From Clostridia bacterium (GTDB taxonomy: Bacteria; Bacillota; Clostridia; DSM-8532), in NCBI GenBank assembly GCA_026418215.1, contig JAOABT010000479.1, positions 1 to 6,773 of the forward strand: a stretch of 6,773 nt of DNA, given 5' to 3'. The notes under the pieces are model-generated. The model did no database searches. It was given only the letters and a program-made list of their open reading frames with translations, and had not been told where the DNA came from. Positions 1 through 5,385 of the stretch are shown piece after piece. A program made the translations under genes and the position numbers. Numbering within the stretch: the stretch's first letter is position 1; each line of letters starts with the position of its first letter.

Positions 1-2130
1 CTTGCCAGCTGCAGCCTTGATATCCTTGAGCACCTCCAGAGCTTCCTTGACAGTCATATCCAGAATGTCCGAGATGCTGAAGCCCTTAAACCGTATTTCA
101 AGGATTTCCTTCTTAAAGCGCCGTCCTCTGCAGGCGGGGCAAGTCACCTCCACATCAGGCAGAAAATGCATGTTGATGGTGAGCTTTCCCGATCCCTCAC
201 ACCTTTCACAGCGGCCGCCGGGAACGTTGAAGGAAAAATGCCTCGCCGAAAGCCCTTTGACCTTGGCTTCGTGAAGCTCCGAATAAAGATTTCGTATGGG
301 TGTAAACACATCGGTGTAGGTTGCCACATTGCTGCGCGGCATCCTCCCAATTTGCGCCTGGTCAACGGTTACCCTTTTATTGATTTGCTCCAAGCCCCGT
401 ATGGCTTCGTGCTGACCCGGCTCTTCCGATGCGTTATAGAAGCGCTGACGCGCCGCTCTGTCCAGAATATCGAACATCAATGAGGATTTGCCTGACCCGG
501 ACACACCCGTTACCACCCCGAGTATTCCCAAAGGAAGCCTGACATCGATATTTTTAAGGTTGTGTGCTCTGGCTCCGATGATGCTAAGATAGCCTGTAGG
601 CTTTCTTAAAAGACCCGGCTGACGCGCTTTATCCAGCTCCCGTAGGTAGCGCCCGGTTAAAGAAGCTTCGCAGTCCATAACCTCCTCGGGGGTGCCCACC
701 GCGACGATTTCCCCGCCCTCCTTGCCCGCACCGGGGCCAACGTCAATGATGTAATCCGAGTTTTTTATGACATCCAAATCGTGCTCAATGACCACCACCG
801 TGTTACCCAAGTCTCTGAGTTTTTTCAGAACGTTGATGAGCTTCTGGGTGTCTCTGGCATGAAGACCCGTTGTCGGCTCATCCAGCACGTATAAAACACC
901 CGTGAGGCCCGATCCCAGAAGCGAAGCGAGCCGCAGCCGCTGAGCCTCGCCGCCAGAAACGGTTGAGGCCTCTCTGTTCATGGAAAGATAGCCTACTCCT
1001 GCATCTATAAGGCGCGCAATGCGCTCCCATAAATCATTCAGAATAGGCTCCGCAACATATTTTTCATCCTCGGTGAGGCTTTCCTTTAGCGTATGTGTCC
1101 ACTGGAGCAGGTCTTCAAAAGACCAGCCGGAAAGCTCCACGATGCTCCTCCCAAGAATCAGCACCTCTCTGCTTTCTTTCTTGAGCCTTGTTCCACCGCA
1201 GTCCTCGCAGGGTCTGTGTATGAGATGCTTGAGCATTTTTTCACGATAATCGGTATCATCGGCACGCTCCGAGAATCTTCGCAAAACATTCGTCGCAATA
1301 CCTTCAAAACGACCCTTGGAAGCCCATTGAGGCGGCTCCTTGTCGGGAAAGTGCCTCTTAAATTCCTTGCTCTCCACACCGTAAATCAAGAAGTCCCGCT
1401 CGGCCTGAGACAGCAGCTTCACCGGTTTTTCTACGTCAAGGTCGAAGCCGTAATGCTTTGAGGCCTCGGCGAAATTCTGAGTATACAGCTTGATGTAGTT
1501 GTGATCCCAGTTTAAGACCGCACCCCCTGCTATGCTTTTTTCATCATCGATAAGCGTTGAAAGGTTGGCTTTGTATACGCTCCCAAGCCCTGTACAGGCA
1601 GGGCATGCCCCCTCCGGCTTATTAAATGAAAAATGAGCCATAGACAGCTGTTTGACGGGATGCTGGCAATGAGGGCACGGAAAGGTTTCCTCGTCCGACT
1701 GTGAGGATTCGTCTTCAAACTTGAGCTCTTCATAGGTATTGTCCGAATCGACGGGCTTAACCTTTTGGCCGCAGTGGGGGCATGTCCTTTCGCCCAAGCG
1801 CGCAAAGAGGATACGCAGGTAGGTGTATACTTCTGTCATGGTGCCTACGGTAGAACGGGGATTTCGGTTGCTTAAATGCTGGTCAACACTGATGGAAGGC
1901 GAAAGTCCCGTGATGGAATCAACCTTTGGCTTGCTCGTAAAATCTGTCACCATGCCAAGGGATTCCATATACTGCCGGGTGCATTCCTTCTGAAGCGTGT
2001 CATAAGCCAAGGAAGACTTACCTGAGCCTGAAAGACCTGTGAGGGCAATCAGCTTATATTTAGGAATGGCCAGGCTGATATTTTTAAGATTGTTCTCTCT
2101 AGCACCTTTTATTACGATCTCTTGAGACAT
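1..2130 (-). CDS. UvrA-family ABC ATPase, short UvrA2/DrrC-like paralog lacking the UvrB-binding domain (3' end cut off)
   Basis: The frame is open from ATG at 2130 to position 1, giving 710 residues with no stop; about 140-150 C-terminal residues are probably missing. Seen: Walker A GLSGSGKSS (residues 32-40), the UvrA-typical RNPRSTVGT (89-97), cysteine pairs C117/C120, C152/C155, C176/C179 and C308/C311, signature VSGGEAQR (391-398), Walker B VLDEP (415-419), H-loop H450, second Walker A GVSGSGKSS (542-550) and the C-terminal zinc finger C641/C644-C664/C667. The second signature and Walker B lie off the edge. In classical UvrA about 115 residues of UvrB-binding domain sit between the first two cysteine pairs; here only 31 residues separate C120 from C152. 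Known of the family: UvrA is a cytoplasmic DNA-damage sensor that hands lesions to UvrB, whereas short paralogs (UvrA2, DrrC) lack that contact and are linked to tolerance of DNA-binding drugs. The RBS GGAGG supports the start. The family is secure; the drug role is inferred. Confidence 0.93.
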   Translation of the reverse strand, partial: MSQEIVIKGARENNLKNISLAIPKYKLIALTGLSGSGKSSLAYDTLQKECTRQYMESLGMVTDFTSKPKVDSITGLSPSISVDQHLSNRNPRSTVGTMTEVYTYLRILFARLGERTCPHCGQKVKPVDSDNTYEELKFEDESSQSDEETFPCPHCQHPVKQLSMAHFSFNKPEGACPACTGLGSVYKANLSTLIDDEKSIAGGAVLNWDHNYIKLYTQNFAEASKHYGFDLDVEKPVKLLSQAERDFLIYGVESKEFKRHFPDKEPPQWASKGRFEGIATNVLRRFSERADDTDYREKMLKHLIHRPCEDCGGTRLKKESREVLILGRSIVELSGWSFEDLLQWTHTLKESLTEDEKYVAEPILNDLWERIARLIDAGVGYLSMNREASTVSGGEAQRLRLASLLGSGLTGVLYVLDEPTTGLHARDTQKLINVLKKLRDLGNTVVVIEHDLDVIKNSDYIIDVGPGAGKEGGEIVAVGTPEEVMDCEASLTGRYLRELDKARQPGLLRKPTGYLSIIGARAHNLKNIDVRLPLGILGVVTGVSGSGKSSLMFDILDRAARQRFYNASEEPGQHEAIRGLEQINKRVTVDQAQIGRMPRSNVATYTDVFTPIRNLYSELHEAKVKGLSARHFSFNVPGGRCERCEGSGKLTINMHFLPDVEVTCPACRGRRFKKEILEIRFKGFSISDILDMTVKEALEVLKDIKAAAGK

Positions 2131-2179
2131 GTACGGTTTCCTCCAAATCGTCATAAGGACCCTTGCTGACCAACCTCAT
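2099..2179 (-). CDS. Possible 26-codon leader ORF overlapping the uvrA-like start
   Basis: An ATG at 2179 follows AGAAGG with a 5-nt gap, and the frame stays open for 26 codons to a TAG at 2099-2101. It starts MRLVSKGPYDD and overlaps the first 32 nt of the uvrA-like gene in another frame. It resembles no protein I recognise. If translated, ribosomes would cross the uvrA-like Shine-Dalgarno and start codon, which could couple or modulate its translation, as leader peptides do for some resistance genes. An open frame this short with a plausible RBS can arise by chance, so this is a weak call. Confidence 0.2.
   Translation of the reverse strand: MRLVSKGPYDDLEETVHVSRDRNKRC
2140..2144 (-). promoter_or_regulatory. 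Ribosome binding site of the uvrA-like gene
   Basis: GGAGG on the minus strand lies 9 nt before the ATG at 2130. It fixes the start of the uvrA-like gene and is a strong clostridial-type Shine-Dalgarno. Confidence 0.8.
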
Positions 2180-2197
2180 TTTTACCTTCTAAAGCTC

Positions 2198-2211
2198 GGG
2201 TTCGCGAACCC
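2198..2211. repeat. 14-bp perfect palindrome in the uvrA-like leader
   Basis: GGGTTCGCGAACCC is perfectly self-complementary over 14 bp and lies 68 bp upstream of the uvrA-like ATG. It could be a protein operator, or an RNA hairpin just ahead of the small leader ORF. It has GTTC and GAAC half-sites in the opposite order and spacing to a Bacillus-type LexA box (GAAC-N4-GTTC), so it is not a standard SOS box. Its core differs from the palindrome upstream of the transporter operon. Function unknown. Confidence 0.5.
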
Positions 2212-2249
2212 CGTGCCGTCTGAAAACAAGGATTTAAAGCATAATAATA

Positions 2250-2272
2250 GGTCCTGTTTCAAAAACAGGACC
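2250..2272. terminator. Strong inverted repeat downstream of tetR: terminator, or operator/leader hairpin for the uvrA-like gene
   Basis: Arms GGTCCTGTTT and AAACAGGACC (10 bp, no mismatch) flank a 3-nt loop. It begins 41 bp beyond the tetR stop codon. Read leftward, the stem is followed by a T/A-rich run (TATTATTATG) rather than a clean T tract, so it is an imperfect intrinsic terminator for tetR. On the opposite strand the run after the stem is ATTATATC, also imperfect. A TATAAT box abuts the repeat on its right side, so the repeat would also cover the start site of a leftward transcript, which is where a repressor operator would sit. The sequence does not decide between these roles. Confidence 0.5.
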
Positions 2273-2304
2273 ATTATATCATAAGGGTATAACCCTGGTG
2301 TCCA
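2273..2304 (-). promoter_or_regulatory. Possible promoter for the uvrA-like gene with an unusually long spacer
   Basis: On the minus strand a perfect TATAAT (2278-2273) is preceded by TGGACA (2304-2299) with a 20-bp spacer. No better -35 is visible at 16-18 bp. An inverted repeat, AGGGTTATACCCT (2296-2284), fills much of the spacer. Spacers of 19-20 bp containing a dyad are known from promoters activated by MerR-family regulators, but no MerR gene is present in the window. This would let the uvrA-like gene be expressed separately from tetR. Confidence 0.35.
2284..2296. repeat. Short dyad between tetR and the uvrA-like gene
   Basis: AGGGT and ACCCT arms of 5 bp are separated by 3 bp. The dyad starts 18 bp beyond the tetR stop codon and lies inside the spacer of the candidate leftward promoter. 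It is a possible activator or repressor site; it is short enough to occur by chance. Confidence 0.3.
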
Positions 2305-2313
2305 TTTGGAGGG

Positions 2314-2955
2314 TTAAGAATCTTCACATCTCCGCTGTGGCAATGAATACTTTGCTTTGCGAAGCTCAGGGATGACATCGAGTGAAACCTCCATACAAAC
2401 ACGCATGGAATTCTTAAGGTCAAACCCGCCGTTTAAGATGCACCACTGGGCTGTTATGCCCATGACCTCTATGAAAACAATATGCAGAAGGTGCAAGGGA
2501 TTAGAGGAGTTGCGGAATTCGCCCTTTTCATAGCCCTTGGTAAGGATGGTAACCTCCGCCTTTGTCAGCTGTTCGTTGTTGATCTTCTGGGAGTTGAACG
2601 TCCCCATGTCACGGTTGAAGTTGGCGATAAAAATGCGCCGGGTTATTTCATGACCCAAATCAATAAAGAAGTCTCCCATGTGCTCGAGAATATTCCAAAA
2701 CTGCTCCACATGATGCTCTGCCGCTAGTATGGAGGATATTCTTTCGGCCGTCAGATTCTTGGGAATCTGGAAAAAGTCCAGCAGCAGGGTTTCCTTGGAC
2801 TTGAAATAGTAATAGAAGGTATGCTTGGACACCTCAGCAGCCGCGCAAATATCGTTGATTGTAACCTGGTCAAAACCATTAGCCTTTATTAACTCAAGCG
2901 CTTTTTGGATAATATATTGCTTGGTGTCATTCTCCTTTTGAGACATCCTTTTCAT
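2314..2955 (-). CDS. TetR/AcrR-family transcriptional regulator
   Basis: A complete frame of 213 residues from the first ATG, within the usual family length of 190-220. Residues about 12-58 form the TetR_N DNA-binding domain: an amphipathic first helix, then the helix-turn-helix VTINDICAAAEVSKHTFYYY (31-50) followed by FKSKETLL, the family hallmark. Residues 60-213 form an all-helical ligand-binding and dimerisation region that is too variable to predict the ligand. Two starts compete: the ATG at 2955 directly abuts AGGAAGG with no gap, while the ATG at 2946 (Met4) has that motif 9 nt upstream, so a 210-residue product from Met4 is more likely. The gene diverges from an ABC exporter operon, the usual arrangement for a local efflux repressor. 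It probably represses the exporter, and perhaps itself, by binding the palindrome at 3034-3057. The family is certain; the target is inferred from position. Confidence 0.93.
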   Translation of the reverse strand: MKRMSQKENDTKQYIIQKALELIKANGFDQVTINDICAAAEVSKHTFYYYFKSKETLLLDFFQIPKNLTAERISSILAAEHHVEQFWNILEHMGDFFIDLGHEITRRIFIANFNRDMGTFNSQKINNEQLTKAEVTILTKGYEKGEFRNSSNPLHLLHIVFIEVMGITAQWCILNGGFDLKNSMRVCMEVSLDVIPELRKAKYSLPQRRCEDS

Positions 2956-2962
2956 CCTTCCT
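2956..2962 (-). promoter_or_regulatory. Ribosome binding site of tetR, favouring the second ATG
   Basis: AGGAAGG on the minus strand directly touches the ATG at 2955, leaving no spacer, but sits 9 nt before the in-frame ATG at 2946. This spacing favours starting at Met4. Confidence 0.6.
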
Positions 2963-2991
2963 GTAGCTTCTCTAGTACAAGACTACCACAA

Positions 2992-3020
2992 ATTATAACC
3001 ATAGGCAAGAATTTTTATTA
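2992..3020 (-). promoter_or_regulatory. Possible tetR promoter
   Basis: The minus strand has a perfect TATAAT (2997-2992) about 37 bp before the tetR start, with a poor -35, TAATAA (3020-3015), at 17-bp spacing. The palindrome at 3034-3057 lies 13 bp upstream of this -35 and does not overlap it, so direct self-repression through that site would be less tight than repression of the exporter operon. Confidence 0.4.
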
Positions 3021-3025
3021 GTCTC

Positions 3026-3054
3026 TTGACATATTTATATTACCGCGGTAACAT
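3026..3054 (+). promoter_or_regulatory. Promoter of the ABC exporter operon
   Basis: A perfect -35 TTGACA (3026-3031) is followed after 17 bp by TAACAT (3049-3054), which matches four of six -10 positions. Transcription would start near 3061, leaving a leader of about 75 nt before the first transporter gene. The palindromic operator candidate covers the spacer and -10, so bound repressor would block RNA polymerase. A second TTGACT at 3062-3067 has no well-placed -10. Confidence 0.6.
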
Positions 3055-3057
3055 AAA
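3034..3057. promoter_or_regulatory. Candidate TetR-family operator (24-bp palindrome)
   Basis: The core TTACCGCGGTAA (3040-3051) is a perfect 12-bp palindrome. It extends to TTTAT on the left and ATAAA on the right with a single mismatched pair (A3039/C3052), making 11 of 12 base pairs symmetric over 24 bp. Size and symmetry suit a TetR-family dimer or pair of dimers, and it lies across the exporter promoter in the tetR-exporter divergent region. Binding by the neighbouring regulator is inferred, not shown. Confidence 0.65.
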
Positions 3058-3130
3058 CATATTGACTCGGTTTTATACATAGCCAGTACCTATGCACATA
3101 AACCTTGAATAAAAGAGAATTCATTATAGA

Positions 3131-3136
3131 AAGGAA
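3131..3136 (+). promoter_or_regulatory. Weakly placed ribosome binding site of the first transporter gene
   Basis: AAGGAA lies only 2 nt before the ATG at 3139 and 11 nt before the in-frame ATG at 3148 (Met4). Neither spacing is ideal, so the start is ambiguous by three residues. Confidence 0.45.
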
Positions 3137-3138
3137 CG

Positions 3139-5385
3139 ATGCCTAAAATGCTGAAATTATTGAAGTATTTTAAACCCTTTGTCCTGTCGGTCATCGCCAT
3201 CGTGGGCCTCTTGTTTTTTCAAGCAACATGCGACCTGGCTCTCCCCGACTACATGTCAAACATCGTAAACAAGGGCATCCAACAGAACGGTATTGAAAAT
3301 GCCGCACCAGAGGTTATCCGCCAAAGCGAATTAAACAAAGTGTCCTTCTTTTTAAGCGATGCTGACAAAACAGAAGTGACCAAGCATTATAAGCTTCTAG
3401 ATAAGGCCAGCCTCTCTCAAAGCGACTACGACAAATACGTTAAGGACTATCCGGTACTTAGTAAGGAACCCGTATACAAGCTGGATACAAAAGACAAGGA
3501 TGTTATCAATAAGCTCAGTGACATCATGAGCAAGCCCATGCTCCTTGTGTCGGGTATTGAAGAAAAAGGGCTCGAAGCCTTTGCCGGCAAGGGTGGCTTT
3601 GATATGTCCAGAGTTCCGGCCGGAACAGACCCATTCAAGGTTTTGAGCATGGTTCCAGCCGATAAAAAGGCTGACATGTTTAAGAAAATGGATGAGGGCT
3701 TCTCTAAAATGCCTGGTACGATCATTAACCAAGGCGCCATTAATTACGTTAAAAAGGAATACGAGGCCATCGGTATTAATACCGGCGCCATTCAAAGGCG
3801 ATACATCATCCATTCAGGTCTCATGATGCTGCTCATCGCTCTCGGAAGCATGGTTGCCACTGTAACCGTAGGCTTTCTGTCTGCAAAAGTGGCGGGAGGG
3901 CTTGGCCGAAACCTGCGTAAAAACATGTTTGCCAGGGTTGAAAGCTTCTCAAGCACTGAGTTTGACAAGTTCTCAACGGCATCCCTGATCACACGAAGCA
4001 CCAACGACATCCAGCAGATTCAGATGGCCATGGTGATGCTCTTAAGAATGGTTTTCTACGCCCCAATCCTCGGTGTAGGCGGTTTCATCAAGGTGCTCGC
4101 CACCGATACCAATATGGGCTGGATCATTGGCGTAGCTGTATTGGGCATTCTCTCTGTGGTTTTAATCCTTTTTGCTGTGGCACTGCCCAAGTTCAAGCTT
4201 GTTCAGAAGCTTGTTGACAAGCTGAACCTGGTAACCCGCGAAAGCCTTGTGGGCATGCTGGTTATCCGTGCCTTCAATACTCAGAAATATGAAGAAGAGA
4301 AGTTTGAAAAGGCCAACCGGGAATATACCCGCACCAACCTGTTCATCTCCCGTACCATGTGGCTCATGATGCCTATCATGTTCCTCATTATGAACACCAT
4401 CTCCCTTCTCATCGTTTGGGTGGGCGCTCATCAGGTTGATACCGGAAGCATGCAGGTCGGTAATATCATGGCCTTCATTCAGTACACCATGCAGATCATC
4501 TTCTCCTTCCTTATGATCACCATGGTTTCCATCATGCTCCCCAGAGCCTCTGTTGCGGCTCAGCGTGTTGTGGAGGTCATCAACACAAAGCCTTCAATCA
4601 AGGACCCTGAAAAGCCGGAACATTTCAGCTCGTGGACCAGGGGCAAGGTTGAGTTCAAGAATGTCTCCTTCCGCTATCCCGGTGCCGAGGACGATGCCTT
4701 GAAGAATATCACCTTCACCGCCGAGCCCGGTAAGACCACTGCCTTCATTGGCAGCACAGGCGCAGGAAAGTCTACCCTCGTTAACCTGATCCCGCGTTTT
4801 TACGATGTAACGGGAGGCGAGATTGTGGTTGATGGTGTGGATATCCGTAAGGTCACCCAGCATGATTTGAGAGCAAAAATCGGCTATGTCCCCCAGAAGA
4901 GCTCGCTGTTCTCGGGTACCATCGCGAGCAACCTCAAGTACGGCGATGAAAACCTGAGCTTTGAAAATATGGCTAAATCGGCTGAAATTGCTCAGGCATC
5001 GGGCTTCATCAACGAAATGCCTGAAAAGTACGATGCCCCCATATCCCAGGGAGGTACCAACGTATCTGGCGGCCAGAAGCAGCGCCTTTCCATCGCCAGA
5101 GCCCTTGCCAAGAAGGCTGATATCTATATCTTCGACGACAGCTTCTCGGCCTTGGACTTTAAGACTGACGCAGCCCTCCGTAAGGCTCTTAAGGCTGAAG
5201 TGGGTGACAGTACCCTCTTAATTGTGGCACAGAGAATTAATACCATTATGACCGCCGATCAGATCATCGTTCTGGACGACGGCGAGATCGTCGGCATGGG
5301 AACCCATAAAGAACTGCTGGGCAGCTGTGAGGTCTACAAGGAAATTGCAATGTCCCAGCTCTCAAAGGAGGAACTTGTATCATGA
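3139..5385 (+). CDS. ABC exporter half-transporter A: degenerate-site subunit with a large extracytoplasmic insert (TM287/BmrC-type)
   Basis: The 748-residue protein is a membrane domain fused to an ATPase domain, about 165 residues longer than a usual half-exporter (about 580). TM1 is about residues 14-34, then a hydrophilic, Lys/Asp-rich insert of roughly 48-219, then TM2 (227-250), TM3 (298-322), TM4 (327-352), TM5 (405-430) and TM6 (445-470). ATPase motifs: A-loop Tyr513, Walker A GSTGAGKST (538-546), Q-loop Gln586, consensus signature SGGQK (643-647) and Walker B ending IFDD (664-667), with Asp667 where catalytic Glu is expected. SALD (670-673) is the D-loop, and Gln698 replaces the switch-loop His. 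These two changes mark the degenerate ATP site of heterodimeric exporters, so it should need the next gene's product to work. It probably pumps hydrophobic or amphipathic compounds out of the cell; the substrate is unknown. The start could be Met4 (3148). Confidence 0.93.
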   Translation: MPKMLKLLKYFKPFVLSVIAIVGLLFFQATCDLALPDYMSNIVNKGIQQNGIENAAPEVIRQSELNKVSFFLSDADKTEVTKHYKLLDKASLSQSDYDKYVKDYPVLSKEPVYKLDTKDKDVINKLSDIMSKPMLLVSGIEEKGLEAFAGKGGFDMSRVPAGTDPFKVLSMVPADKKADMFKKMDEGFSKMPGTIINQGAINYVKKEYEAIGINTGAIQRRYIIHSGLMMLLIALGSMVATVTVGFLSAKVAGGLGRNLRKNMFARVESFSSTEFDKFSTASLITRSTNDIQQIQMAMVMLLRMVFYAPILGVGGFIKVLATDTNMGWIIGVAVLGILSVVLILFAVALPKFKLVQKLVDKLNLVTRESLVGMLVIRAFNTQKYEEEKFEKANREYTRTNLFISRTMWLMMPIMFLIMNTISLLIVWVGAHQVDTGSMQVGNIMAFIQYTMQIIFSFLMITMVSIMLPRASVAAQRVVEVINTKPSIKDPEKPEHFSSWTRGKVEFKNVSFRYPGAEDDALKNITFTAEPGKTTAFIGSTGAGKSTLVNLIPRFYDVTGGEIVVDGVDIRKVTQHDLRAKIGYVPQKSSLFSGTIASNLKYGDENLSFENMAKSAEIAQASGFINEMPEKYDAPISQGGTNVSGGQKQRLSIARALAKKADIYIFDDSFSALDFKTDAALRKALKAEVGDSTLLIVAQRINTIMTADQIIVLDDGEIVGMGTHKELLGSCEVYKEIAMSQLSKEELVS
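5365..5371 (+). promoter_or_regulatory. Ribosome binding site of the second transporter gene, inside the first
   Basis: AAGGAGG lies 10 nt before the ATG at 5382 and within the last codons of the upstream gene. With the ATGA overlap it indicates translational coupling, which suits equimolar production of a heterodimer. Confidence 0.8.

Noticed and set aside
166..483. Plus-strand frames opposite the uvrA-like gene
   Set aside because: The minus strand carries conserved UvrA motifs throughout this stretch, so these are shadows of that gene.
1..2130. Calling this gene the housekeeping uvrA of nucleotide excision repair
   Set aside because: The UvrB-binding region is missing and the neighbours are a regulator and an exporter rather than uvrB, so the symbol uvrA would mislead.
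2198..2211. Palindrome as a LexA (SOS) box
   Set aside because: The half-sites are in the order GTTC then GAAC without the 4-bp spacer of the Bacillus-type consensus.
2971..2985. TAGT-N5-ACTA dyad between the tetR promoter and start as an operator
   Set aside because: Four-base arms are too short to stand out from chance, and a far stronger palindrome lies nearby.
3062..3079. TTGACT with TATACA as a second exporter promoter
   Set aside because: The two elements are only 6 bp apart, and no -10 sits at 16-18 bp from TTGACT.
3397..3813. A 138-codon minus-strand frame opposite the extracytoplasmic insert of subunit A
   Set aside because: The plus-strand frame here is continuous with recognisable transporter sequence on both sides. 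The antisense product has no recognisable motif or RBS.
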